Assembly (NCBI GenBank): GCA_947469885.1
Contig: CANIQT010000003.1
Coordinates: forward strand, 186,001 to 250,000
From: Bacteroidota bacterium
GTDB taxonomy: Bacteria; Bacteroidota; Bacteroidia; 2-12-FULL-35-15
Direction: 5' to 3'
DNA length: 64,000 nt
Positions 9,623-18,200 of the stretch are shown in pieces. The notes beneath the pieces are model-generated. The model was given only the letters and a program-made list of their open reading frames with translations. It did no database searches and was not told the origin of the DNA. The first letter of the stretch is position 1, and the number at the start of each line of letters is the position of its first letter. The position numbers and the translations under genes were made by a program.

Positions 9623-10993
9623 CTACTTACTCATTTCGGCATAATACTGATAGAAATAAGGAATGGTTTCGATTCCTTTCAGGTAATTAAACACTCCGTA
9701 GTGTTCGTTTGGTGAATGGATGGCATCTGAATCTAAACCAAAACCAAGTAAGACGGTGTCTAATCCGAGCTCGGATTTAAACATGGCTACAATGGGAATG
9801 CTACCTCCGCTGCGAACAGGGATGGGTTTTTTGCCAAAGGTGGTTTGCATTGCTTTGCTTGCTGCCTGGTAAGCAATGGTATTCATAGGTGTTACAGCAG
9901 CTTCGCCACCATGATGATTGGTTACTTTGACTGAGACGCTTGATGGGGCAAGCGATTCGAAATATTTTTTGAACTGTTCGAATGTTTTATCTGATGTTTG
10001 GTAAGGAACCAAACGCATGGATATTTTTGCATAGGCTTTGGAAGCAATAACTGTTTTTGCGCCTTCGCCCTGATAGCCGCCCCAGATACCGTTTACATCG
10101 ACTGTGGGACGAATGGAAACACGTTCGTTAGTGGAATAGGTTTCTTCTCCAATAATATCTTTTAATCCAATTGAGTTTTTGAATTCATCGACACTGAAAG
10201 GAGCTTTTGCCATTTCTGCGCGCTCTTGGGCAGAAATAACATCGACATCATCATAAAATCCGGGAATGGTAATGTGTTTGTTTTCGTCTTTGAGTTTTGC
10301 AATCATTTCGCAAAGAATGTTGATGGGATTGGGCACAGCACCACCATATAAGCCTGAATGCAAATCACGGTTTGGTCCGGTTACTTCCACCTCTACATAA
10401 GTGAGCCCTCGCAAACCAACGGTAATGGAAGGAATGTCGTTGGCAATGATTCCGGTATCGGAAATTAAAATAACATCTGCTTTGAGTTTTTCTTTATTGT
10501 TTTTTACGAATGTTCCCAGATTATTGGAGCCTACTTCTTCTTCGCCCTCAATCATAAACTTGACATTGCAAGGCAATGGATTGGTTTGCATCATTAATTC
10601 GAATGCTTTTACGTGCATGTACATTTGTCCTTTGTCGTCACAGGCTCCACGCGCATAAATTTTTCCGTCTTTAATAACGGGTTCAAATGGACCTGATGTC
10701 CACAGTTCCAAAGGGTCGGCCGGCTGCACATCGTAATGACCATATACCAGCACAGTTGGAAGTTTTGCATCAATTATTTTATCGGCATACACAATGGGAT
10801 AACCGGCAGTTTGGCATATTTCTACATTATCGGCACCTGCTTTTACTAACGATGCTTTTACGGCATCAGCAGTTTTAAAAACATCCTCTTTGTATTTCGG
10901 GTCGGCACTAACGCTTGGTATTCTTAATAGTTCGAATAGTTCGTCTAAGAAACGTTGTTTGTTTGTTTCGATGTAATCGTTGATTTTGCTCAT
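9623..10993 (-). CDS. M20 family dipeptidase
   Basis: A 456-residue zinc peptidase of the M20 family (carnosinase/CNDP-like dipeptidase group). Metal-site motifs are visible: VLVYGHYDVQPAD with His86 and Asp88, ARGACDDKGQM with bridging Asp119, and the EGEEEVGS stretch near 149-156 carrying the catalytic and metal-binding glutamates. A lid and dimerisation domain follows (LRGLTYVEVEVTG near 195-207, DLHSGLYGG near 211-219), and near the C-terminus SDAIHSPNEHYG supplies the last histidine. The protein lacks a signal peptide and is probably cytosolic, cleaving dipeptides. Substrate specificity cannot be read from the sequence. Confidence 0.92.
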   Translation of the reverse strand: MSKINDYIETNKQRFLDELFELLRIPSVSADPKYKEDVFKTADAVKASLVKAGADNVEICQTAGYPIVYADKIIDAKLPTVLVYGHYDVQPADPLELWTSGPFEPVIKDGKIYARGACDDKGQMYMHVKAFELMMQTNPLPCNVKFMIEGEEEVGSNNLGTFVKNNKEKLKADVILISDTGIIANDIPSITVGLRGLTYVEVEVTGPNRDLHSGLYGGAVPNPINILCEMIAKLKDENKHITIPGFYDDVDVISAQERAEMAKAPFSVDEFKNSIGLKDIIGEETYSTNERVSIRPTVDVNGIWGGYQGEGAKTVIASKAYAKISMRLVPYQTSDKTFEQFKKYFESLAPSSVSVKVTNHHGGEAAVTPMNTIAYQAASKAMQTTFGKKPIPVRSGGSIPIVAMFKSELGLDTVLLGFGLDSDAIHSPNEHYGVFNYLKGIETIPYFYQYYAEMSK

Positions 10994-11087
10994 CTTGTTT
11001 TAGTTGTTTGTTGTTGGTTGTTAGTTTTTGGGCATGCAAATTTGCAATTATTATTTAGATGGTGATTGTTTTGGGAGAAATTATTTT

Positions 11088-11205
11088 ACCACCCCCCAGC
11101 CCCCTCCTTGAAAGAAGGAGGGGGAGACAGGGTGTGAAAAAATGTAATACTTCAGGCAACGGCTCCCCTCTCCTTTCTTCAAGGAGAGGGGTCGGGGGGG
11201 AGGTC
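11088..11205. mobile_element. Paired REP-like palindromic element, copy 1
   Basis: Two GC-rich hairpins in opposite orientation lie about 40 bp apart: CCCCCTCCTT/AAGGAGGGGG (11100-11124) and CCCCTCTCCTT/AAGGAGAGGGG (11165-11191). Each is flanked on the outer side by a C-rich or G-rich tail (CCACCCCCC and GGGGGGGAGG). This is the inverted-pair layout of a REP or small MITE-like element without coding capacity. It lies between the M20 peptidase and the haem lipoprotein. Confidence 0.75.
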
Positions 11206-11216
11206 TGTTTTGCAAT

Positions 11217-11846
11217 TTAATTATTCTGATATCCCGCCAATACCCATTTCTCGATAGCAGCTATATCGCATTGAGAAAGTGAGCCTGCATTTTTTGGCAT
11301 AGCCGAAAAACCAGATAAATGTTTCAGACTTCCCACTAATTTATTATTGGGTATGGCGCCTACCACTCCATTGTAGGTTGATAAATCGAAACCGCCAGAG
11401 CTGTTGGTTGAACTATGACAACCAATGCACCAACTGTCCATAATTGGTTTTACTCTGCCACTGAACGTAAATTGCGCAGTGTCGCAAGTACGGCAGTTAG
11501 AATTATTAGGAGCACCCATGTTTATCCAAGTTTTGATGGTGTTCACTTGTTTAGTAGTTAGTTTAGCACTCCCTCTGGGCATGGAGGGGTTATTACCTCT
11601 GATGGTATTGTAGATTTCGCTTTGCAAAGGATGTTTTGCTTTAATGCCTTTCATAATACCTTCGTAGTTGGATAGATCATATCCTGCTTCGTGCTCTTGA
11701 GAATTGTGACATTCGCTTTGTGTACAATTGGAAACAAAAATGGGAAGCACATCTTCCTGAAAACAGGCATCGGGACTATATACATCTTTGGCACAAGTGG
11801 TGAGCAAGGCTATGCCTGCAATAAACGGAATTAGGTATTTTTTCAT
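11217..11846 (-). CDS. Cytochrome c-like haem-binding lipoprotein
   Basis: A 209-residue exported protein with a lipobox ending in Cys18 (GIALLTTC), so probably a lipid-anchored envelope protein. It has two similar halves of about 90 residues, each with a haem-like motif followed by a D-L-S-x-Y-x-G stretch (YDLSNYEGIMKG; FDLSTYNGVVGA) and a methionine-containing region (NPSMPRGS; FSAMPKNAG) that could supply the distal ligand. The second half has a canonical CxxCH (WCIGCH). The first has a four-residue spacing, CTQSECH. Similar two-domain proteins occur as electron carriers in the Bacteroidota envelope. A CRP/FNR-like dyad lies 54 bp upstream of the start. Confidence 0.78.
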   Translation of the reverse strand: MKKYLIPFIAGIALLTTCAKDVYSPDACFQEDVLPIFVSNCTQSECHNSQEHEAGYDLSNYEGIMKGIKAKHPLQSEIYNTIRGNNPSMPRGSAKLTTKQVNTIKTWINMGAPNNSNCRTCDTAQFTFSGRVKPIMDSWCIGCHSSTNSSGGFDLSTYNGVVGAIPNNKLVGSLKHLSGFSAMPKNAGSLSQCDIAAIEKWVLAGYQNN

Positions 11847-11899
11847 AATAATTTATTTGCACCATGGGGTCAATTAGTGTGCCGATAAAGGAAAAAGAG

Positions 11900-11915
11900 T
11901 ATGATATAAATCATA
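11900..11915. promoter_or_regulatory. CRP/FNR-like inverted repeat upstream of the haem lipoprotein
   Basis: TATGAT-ATAA-ATCATA is a perfect 6-bp dyad with a 4-bp spacer. Its core, TGAT-N4-ATCA, is the FNR half-site layout. It begins 54 bp upstream of the start codon of the cytochrome-like gene, a position compatible with control of that promoter. The remainder of 11847-12056 shows nothing else. Confidence 0.4.
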
Positions 11916-12056
11916 TCCTCCTGAAGTTTTACTGGTTTTATAAATTACTTTATTGTAAATGGATGTACCATAAAAACTAGAGGTAAGAAATTGTATTTAA
12001 GAAACCATAAAGGATTTAATAAGACCTAAAAAGGGACCTGAAGTCGCTTCGGAGAA

Positions 12057-13787
12057 TTACTTTACTTTCTCTCCTTTTTTATAGGTGACTTCATTTATGA
12101 TGTTTTCATTTTTATCATAATACACCCATTTGCCATTGGGTTTGCTTTCTATTCGTCCGTTTTTACTTTTTACTAAGGTATAAGAACTGGTGCTTCTGAG
12201 TTTAGCATCTTCGCCCCAAGTAGCGCAATCGCCTGCCAGCAAACCATCTCTAAAGGTTTGCTCCATTGACTTTACTCCTGTTTGATAGTAATATGTCCAC
12301 AAGCCATCAAACTTTTCTTCTTTGTAAACACCTTCGCTGTCTTTGAATCCGTAAGGAGTAAAGGCAATCCAATGACCGTCATTTTTTCCCTTTTTATAAT
12401 TGCCGGTTGCTTTAATTTTTCCAGAATCGTAAAATAATTTCCATGCACCATCTTTCAAATCATCTTTATAAAAACCTTCGTAAATGGGTATAGAGTTGGG
12501 CAACCAACCTTTCCAACTTCCATCCATTTTTCCTGCTTTAAAATTTCCTTCGTCTTTCATCACCCCATCATCGTACCACGAATGCCAAGTACCTTCTTCT
12601 TTACCAGCAACAAATTTTCCTTCATTAAGTTTTTGTCCGTTTTCGTACCAAGTAGTCCATATACCTATTTTCTTTCCTTCATCATAACTTCCAATCTTCC
12701 ATTTAGTACCTGTTTTGTAGGAATAATTCCATGTACTATCCATCAAATCATTTTTATAATATCCTTCCGATTCCTTTATACCAGAAGCAAACCAATACAT
12801 CCATTTTCCACTTCGCAAATCATCTTTCAGTGTTCCTTCCATTTCTATCTTGCCATCTTCGTTGTACCATTTCCAATACCCATTCTTTTTGTCATTCACA
12901 AACGGACCTTCGCTTTTTACTTTTCCATTCTTAAACCAATTGATACAACCCCCATTTTTTTTACCTTTAATATAATCTACTTTGAAATCTCTTTCACCTG
13001 TTTTTGTATAAAACATCCACTCCCCTTCCATTCGTCTGCCTTTATAATTTCCTTCGCTTTTCTCTTTTCCGTTATCGTATTGAGTGGTCATTTTTCCATT
13101 GCCATTATTTATCACCTGGATATAAGTTTCGGTCCATAAATTCATTAACAGTACTTCTCCATCCTTATATAGCAATTCCTGTTTGGGAGTTCCGTTTTTA
13201 AACCATTCTTTCCATGTACCGGTTTCTTTTCCGTGCAGGTATTGCCCTTCGGTTTGGGGCAGTCCGTTTTTGTGCCAGCCTTTGTAAGCACCTTCGGCAA
13301 GATTATTTACAAAAAGTCCGTCACTTTCTTTTTGTCCGTTTTCGTAATAATAAATCCATTCTCCCGTTTTTTTACCCAACTTATACATCTCCATGCTCTT
13401 TGGTTTTTCGTTTTCGTACCATGCCAGCCAAGTGCTATCTTGTTTGTCATCTTTAAAATAACTTACCATTGCTTTCTTTCCATTTTGGTAATAATAGTTC
13501 CATGCACCATTCTTTTTTCCAAAACTATAGTTCTCTTCCAGTTTTATTTTTTTTCCGGGATAATAGGAAACAAATTTTCCATCTTCTTTTCCTTTTACAT
13601 AATTCCCTTCTTTAGCAATTTCCCCGTTTTCGTACCACACCATTAGTTTCCCATCCTGCATACCATCTTTGGTTTGCTGTTCGCTTTTCTTTTGTTTAAA
13701 ATCTTTGTCCCAATATTCTACTACTGGTTGGGCAAAGAAAGTATTGATGAAAAAGGAAAATAAAAGAAGTGAAATTGTTTTTTTCAT
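12057..13787 (-). CDS. Exported MORN-repeat protein
   Basis: The start is placed at the MKK methionine (13787), because the 11 codons upstream run into a REP-like element and the MKK start gives a clean signal peptide (MKKTISLLLFSFFINTFFAQ). The remaining roughly 555 residues are a chain of over twenty MORN-2 type repeats of about 23 residues with the pattern W-x-x-Y-x-x-N-G-x-x-x-x-E-G-x-Y-x-x-G-K-x-x-G. Each repeat forms a beta-hairpin, so the protein should be a long beta-solenoid in the periplasm or on the surface. No catalytic domain is visible and the function is unknown. Confidence 0.85.
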   Translation of the reverse strand: MKKTISLLLFSFFINTFFAQPVVEYWDKDFKQKKSEQQTKDGMQDGKLMVWYENGEIAKEGNYVKGKEDGKFVSYYPGKKIKLEENYSFGKKNGAWNYYYQNGKKAMVSYFKDDKQDSTWLAWYENEKPKSMEMYKLGKKTGEWIYYYENGQKESDGLFVNNLAEGAYKGWHKNGLPQTEGQYLHGKETGTWKEWFKNGTPKQELLYKDGEVLLMNLWTETYIQVINNGNGKMTTQYDNGKEKSEGNYKGRRMEGEWMFYTKTGERDFKVDYIKGKKNGGCINWFKNGKVKSEGPFVNDKKNGYWKWYNEDGKIEMEGTLKDDLRSGKWMYWFASGIKESEGYYKNDLMDSTWNYSYKTGTKWKIGSYDEGKKIGIWTTWYENGQKLNEGKFVAGKEEGTWHSWYDDGVMKDEGNFKAGKMDGSWKGWLPNSIPIYEGFYKDDLKDGAWKLFYDSGKIKATGNYKKGKNDGHWIAFTPYGFKDSEGVYKEEKFDGLWTYYYQTGVKSMEQTFRDGLLAGDCATWGEDAKLRSTSSYTLVKSKNGRIESKPNGKWVYYDKNENIINEVTYKKGEKVK

Positions 13788-13794
13788 AATTGTC

Positions 13795-13945
13795 GCCTCA
13801 CCCCTTAATCCCCTCTCCAAAGGAGAGGGAGTGGGATGAATGTGTTACTTAATTGTTCCTTTTAAATTATTATCATTATTGTTTTTTTACTCCCAACTTT
13901 ACCTCCTGGCTCCCCTCTCCTTTGGAGAGGGGCGGGGGTGAGGCT
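13795..13945. mobile_element. Paired REP-like palindromic element, copy 2
   Basis: Opposed hairpins with stems CCCTCTCC/GGAGAGGG (about 13811-13829) and CCCCTCTCC/GGAGAGGGG (about 13912-13932) are joined by an AT-rich centre. The outer flanks GCCTCACCCC and GGGGGTGAGGC form terminal inverted repeats. The centre resembles that of copy 3 (20414-20564): both contain GAATG near the left hairpin and a run of seven T, CCAACTT and TGGCTCCCC near the right one. This suggests one mobilised unit of about 150 bp. Confidence 0.8.
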
Positions 13946-13950
13946 TTGTT

Positions 13951-14958
13951 TTACTTCGTCTCCAATACCTTAAACAATTCATCCAACTTAGGAGTTAAAA
14001 TTATTTCGGTTCTCCTGTTTTTCTTTCTTGCTTCAGGAGTTTTGCCGGGGTCAATAGGAAAGTTTTCACCACAACCCGCAGCGGTTAAACGTTTGGGGTC
14101 AACGCTTGAGTTTTTGGAAATTATTTTTACAATGGAAGTAGCCCGGAGTACAGACAAATCCCAGTTGTCTTTTATTTCTCCTTTACCACTCATTGCCACA
14201 TCATCTGTATGCCCTTCTATTAACACATTGATGTCTTTACTTTGCTCGAGCACTTTTGCTACTTTCTTCAATGCTTCAATTCCTTTTTCTTCCACAGCAA
14301 TGCTACCTGATGCAAACAGCAAACTCTCATCCATCGACACATATACCTTGCCATTCTTTTGAGTAATGGTTAAACCTTTTCCTTCAAAATTAAACAATGC
14401 ATCCGACAATTTTTTCTTTAATTCATTGGCTGCATCGTCTTTGCTTTTAAGTATTGCTTCCAATTCAGCCACGCGTGCTTCGCGTTTTTTTAATTCAGCA
14501 GTAGTGTCATCTAATGTTTTCTTTTGTCCGTTTAGTTGTTCAGAAAGCTTTTTGAGTTCATCCTGTTTTTTAAGATATTCTTCCTGAGTCATTTGCAATT
14601 CGGAAGATATTTTTTTTGTGTCGTTTATATTTCCTTCCAATAAACGGTTGTATTTCTCCAACAACTGCTCATTAATCTGGTTCAGTTTTTCGAACTTTGC
14701 ATCTGTAATTCGGTAGTTTTTTCCTAGACCGGCAGTGTCCTTTTTTAGATCTTCGATTGTTCTGCCAGTTTCTTTCAGTTCTTTTTTTGCTTCTGCCAGT
14801 TTTTGGTCGCAGTCGTTCGAATTTGTTTTGAGGGCAGCCAATTCAGTTTCACAGCTTTTACGTTTTGCCTGCTCTTCTTCCATTAGTCGCTGAGGCACAC
14901 AAGAACAAAGCACAGTGCTTATCACCAAAACAGTAAGGAAATTGTTTCTTTTTTTCAT
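13951..14958 (-). CDS. OmpA-family lipoprotein with coiled coil
   Basis: A 335-residue protein with a lipobox (STVLCSC, acylated Cys18 or Cys20), a long charged coiled coil (about 25-195, heptads rich in Lys, Glu and Leu) and a C-terminal OmpA/MotB peptidoglycan-binding domain (about 205-325). The binding motif is recognisable in IEGHTDDVAM, the DWDLS-like NWDLSVLRATSIVKI, and RLTAAGCGE followed by NRRTEIIL. It probably links the outer membrane to the cell wall. A TAATTTTG box on the minus strand (plus strand CAAAATTA, 14986-14993) lies about 30 bp upstream and may be the -7 element. Confidence 0.9.
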   Translation of the reverse strand: MKKRNNFLTVLVISTVLCSCVPQRLMEEEQAKRKSCETELAALKTNSNDCDQKLAEAKKELKETGRTIEDLKKDTAGLGKNYRITDAKFEKLNQINEQLLEKYNRLLEGNINDTKKISSELQMTQEEYLKKQDELKKLSEQLNGQKKTLDDTTAELKKREARVAELEAILKSKDDAANELKKKLSDALFNFEGKGLTITQKNGKVYVSMDESLLFASGSIAVEEKGIEALKKVAKVLEQSKDINVLIEGHTDDVAMSGKGEIKDNWDLSVLRATSIVKIISKNSSVDPKRLTAAGCGENFPIDPGKTPEARKKNRRTEIILTPKLDELFKVLETK

Positions 14959-15057
14959 CTTAAAATTATATTAATTATTACCTGACAAAATTATTATATT
15001 AGTAGGTTGTATTTATACCGTATTACTAAAGTTTATAAACATTTGGATTGTTGATTA

Positions 15058-17076
15058 TTAATTGGGGATATTACGATATACCACAAACTCCAAATCGTCA
15101 TAATAAATAGTTTCTTTTTTCTTATTCCATAAATAGATGCCAAAATTAGTACTGCTTAAAATGGTTTCGGGTAATACAAATTGTGTTTTAAAATGTTGCC
15201 AATTTCTAACTTGTTTAATTTGCATTTTCATATCAAGGTTTTGATAGTAATAGGTTTCTTTCGCATCGGCAACAGAAGCGATCAATTGTAAATCTTCAAT
15301 TGGGTTTTCATTATAAATATAACCGGTTACTAACACTTTTAAATTGTGGTATTGTTGTAGCTCATTTCCTGTAAAGGATAAAGTAGTTCCATATTCAACC
15401 TGTTCGTAAAGCATTCCGGATTTCGGAAATGAATGAAATAGTTTATTTGAAGAGTTCTGAAACGATTTAATATGGGCATTCGCTATTGAATCATCGAACG
15501 ATATTATAGTTGAATAAATAGTGTTTTCAGGTGTAATCTTTAAAAATTCCTTCAACGTTTTAGATTTTGTACTTCGTTTGTAAAACGAAATCTTGCCATT
15601 ATCGGCAACCTTCTCCAGCATGGAGGTAACGATGGGGTAATATTTAATAACATCAGAAACCAAAAACACATCTTGTATCGCCACATAATCCCAAGGGTAT
15701 TTAACCAGTGGCATAAAGGCATCATCCCGACTTGTCTGGTAAACTGTATATCCTTTTCTGTTCATTAAAATCAGAGGGATATTTGTGGAGTAAGCATCAA
15801 TCACCAATATCTTAGCATCTTTTGAAATATCAATTGAATCTAAATATTTGTCTGCACCAATAAAATTTTGTCTTGAAGTCTCTACTCTGTCCCATAAAAA
15901 TGTTGTATAACGCTCGGTTTGATTGTTTACACAATTTACGAAAGCCCATATATTAGCAGCAATAAAACAAATACCCCAAACCAATTTTTGTCTTTTAGTT
16001 TCAATTTTAATATTGGCTATTGCAAAAACAAAAAACAAAACAACCGGAACAAAAAGAGAATCTAAAAAATAATAATCATGATCGTAGAATTGTTTAAGCA
16101 TTAAAATAAAATACAACCCTGTTCCGCAAGAAATAATAAAAAGATGAAACCAATATATTTTATTTCTGATTGAGTTTCCTTTCCTGAAAAGTAAATCATA
16201 TAAGGTAAATCCTAAAGCTATAAGGAGCAGGACATACTGTGCTATTGTAAAATACTGAAATATCCATACATGATAGATTTGAGCAATTACACCTTTGAAG
16301 TCCTCCATGTTTTTGGCAGGAAGAAAACTATCTAAAAACATACTGCCATACATTCGCCCGAGATGCACATTGTATCTATAATATATTCCAAAGAGTAAAA
16401 AAGAAAATGCGAAAACTATTATTTCATACCAGTTGATTTTCTTTAGTTCTATTTGATTCCATAGTTGATGTAAAAGCGCAGCTACCAGGAATATTAAGAA
16501 TGGAATACGAATTAACGCAGCAAGTAAAAAGAAAAACACACTTAAATAAAATTGTTTTTTCTTCCGATTGTCTGAACAGGAAAAGTAATAATAGTAAGCA
16601 ATGAATACAAAAGCAATAGCAGGAACGCTGGGAATAAAGCCAGCCTGATAATACACATATACGGGGGAAAGAAAAACAAATAGGACAACAACGAATGATT
16701 TTATTTCTGAAGAAGTAATTTTCTTTGTCAGAAGATAAAGATAAACTAACCCAATTGTACTTATAGTTAATGTATAAATTCTGAAAATAGCAGGAGAAGC
16801 GGTTCCAAATAATTTCATCAGGAGAGCTACAATGTATTCATTGATTGGAAAATCTACACGAGTTATTCCATCAATAGTTTGCAGATTAAAAGTGCAGGGA
16901 TGGAAGAAATCAAAACCATTATTGAGGAAACCTAAGGCCAAAGCATAACGTTCACTCTGCGTCCATGAATGAATAAACGCTGGAAAAAGAGAGATGGTAT
17001 TATTATATAATATGATGCTGAAAGCAACTAAAACCAATACAAGAATAGGTATGGTTTGTTTGTTACTTAGCTTCAT
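15058..17076 (-). CDS. Multi-pass membrane protein, GT-C (family 39-like) glycosyltransferase
   Basis: A 672-residue protein with about ten to twelve hydrophobic segments in its first 400 residues and a soluble C-terminal domain of about 270 residues. The first extracytoplasmic loop (about 38-75) carries SERYALALGFLNNG and acidic residues in VDFPINEY, the layout of lipid-linked-sugar glycosyltransferases of the PMT/ArnT type. The acceptor is unknown. The C-terminal part ends in a beta-rich region (TIYYDDLEFVVYRNIPN) that could be a carbohydrate-binding fold. It is followed upstream, in the same direction, by gpsA, 18 bp away, so the two may be cotranscribed. Confidence 0.7.
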   Translation of the reverse strand: MKLSNKQTIPILVLVLVAFSIILYNNTISLFPAFIHSWTQSERYALALGFLNNGFDFFHPCTFNLQTIDGITRVDFPINEYIVALLMKLFGTASPAIFRIYTLTISTIGLVYLYLLTKKITSSEIKSFVVVLFVFLSPVYVYYQAGFIPSVPAIAFVFIAYYYYFSCSDNRKKKQFYLSVFFFLLAALIRIPFLIFLVAALLHQLWNQIELKKINWYEIIVFAFSFLLFGIYYRYNVHLGRMYGSMFLDSFLPAKNMEDFKGVIAQIYHVWIFQYFTIAQYVLLLIALGFTLYDLLFRKGNSIRNKIYWFHLFIISCGTGLYFILMLKQFYDHDYYFLDSLFVPVVLFFVFAIANIKIETKRQKLVWGICFIAANIWAFVNCVNNQTERYTTFLWDRVETSRQNFIGADKYLDSIDISKDAKILVIDAYSTNIPLILMNRKGYTVYQTSRDDAFMPLVKYPWDYVAIQDVFLVSDVIKYYPIVTSMLEKVADNGKISFYKRSTKSKTLKEFLKITPENTIYSTIISFDDSIANAHIKSFQNSSNKLFHSFPKSGMLYEQVEYGTTLSFTGNELQQYHNLKVLVTGYIYNENPIEDLQLIASVADAKETYYYQNLDMKMQIKQVRNWQHFKTQFVLPETILSSTNFGIYLWNKKKETIYYDDLEFVVYRNIPN

Positions 17077-17094
17077 TTTAAAACAGGATTTGTT

Positions 17095-18093
17095 TTATGA
17101 TAGTTTATCAGTAAGCAAGTTCATTTCAGATGCCGGTGACGAATGTCCGTAAATGATATTGTAAACAGCAGTGGTTATAGGCATATCCACGTAATACTTT
17201 TTATTTATTTCATAAATACATTTTACACCGTAATATCCTTCCGCAATCATATTCATTTCCATTTGTGCATATTTCACCGAATATCCTTTGCCTATCATTG
17301 AACCAAACATTCGGTTACGACTGAATTGAGAATAGGCTGTAACCATTAAATCACCAAGGTATGCAGAACTGTTAATATCCCTGTCGATAGGATGAACAGC
17401 ATCCACAAAACGTTTTATTTCCTGTATAGCATTTGATATTAAAACTGCCTGGAAATTATCTCCATATCCAAGACCATGGCAAATACCACTTGCAATAGCA
17501 AAAACATTTTTTAAAACGGAAGAATATTCAGTACCATAAATATCATCCGACACCGTAGTTTTAATATACCTGCAATTCAATTGTGAAGCCACGAAGGCAG
17601 CATTTTCTGTTTTCTGACATGCAACAGTAAGATAAGAAAGTTTTTCCATGGCTACCTCCTCTGCATGGCAGGGGCCGGTTACCACACCGATGTTCTCCAT
17701 TGGAATATTAAACTCAGTATTAAAAAATTCACCCACAATTAAATTGTGTTCAGGAACAATTCCTTTGATCGCAGAAAAAACCTGTTTGTTTTTAAAATCA
17801 TCCGGGGTTAAACCGGTGAGGGCTTCTTTCAAAAATGCGGAAGGAACAGCCATTATCAACACATCTGCTTTTGTTATTATTTCTTTTAAATCAGAACTCA
17901 AATCCAATTTGTTCGTTTCAAATTGTACCGAAGTCAGGTAATTGGGATTATGCTTAAATTTTTTAATATGCTCCACCGTTGCTTCATGCCTTATCCACCA
18001 ATGTACCATGGGCGCATTGTTACATAACATTTTTACAAGTGCTGTTGCCCAGCTTCCTCCACCTATTACTCCTATTTGCAATTCTTTACTCAT
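17095..18093 (-). CDS. gpsA: NAD(P)H-dependent glycerol-3-phosphate dehydrogenase
   Basis: The start is the ATG of MSKELQIGVIGGG at 18093; a TTG two codons upstream is a weaker choice. The 332-residue enzyme reduces dihydroxyacetone phosphate to sn-glycerol 3-phosphate for phospholipid synthesis. Visible features are the Rossmann motif GVIGGGSWATALVKML (about 7-22), VLIMAVPSAFL, KGIVPEH, VVTGPCHAEEVA (about 137-148), the catalytic lysine region SSVLKNVFAIASGICHG, and SSAYLGDLMVTAYSQFSRNR (about 247-266). In many Bacteroidota, as I recall, gpsA lies next to lysS; here a YfhO-like gene separates them. Confidence 0.95.
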   Translation of the reverse strand: MSKELQIGVIGGGSWATALVKMLCNNAPMVHWWIRHEATVEHIKKFKHNPNYLTSVQFETNKLDLSSDLKEIITKADVLIMAVPSAFLKEALTGLTPDDFKNKQVFSAIKGIVPEHNLIVGEFFNTEFNIPMENIGVVTGPCHAEEVAMEKLSYLTVACQKTENAAFVASQLNCRYIKTTVSDDIYGTEYSSVLKNVFAIASGICHGLGYGDNFQAVLISNAIQEIKRFVDAVHPIDRDINSSAYLGDLMVTAYSQFSRNRMFGSMIGKGYSVKYAQMEMNMIAEGYYGVKCIYEINKKYYVDMPITTAVYNIIYGHSSPASEMNLLTDKLS

Positions 18094-18148
18094 TATCAAA
18101 ATTTTTCCTTTTATTTTTCGAGGTTAAATTACACAATTTTTTATTACA

Positions 18149-18186
18149 GCCTCACCCCTTCATCCCCTCTCCAAAGGAGAGGGGAT
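18149..18186. repeat. Single REP-like palindrome
   Basis: GCCTCACCCC tail followed by the hairpin CCCCTCTCC-AAA-GGAGAGGGG, in the same orientation as the left half of the paired elements. It sits between gpsA and the YfhO-like gene. Confidence 0.75.
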
Positions 18187-18200
18187 AGCAAGTGAGAAAC

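Noticed and set aside
12582..13139. 185-codon plus-strand frame
   Set aside because: It is antisense to the MORN-repeat gene and has Phe/Ile/Ser-rich composition typical of a shadow frame.
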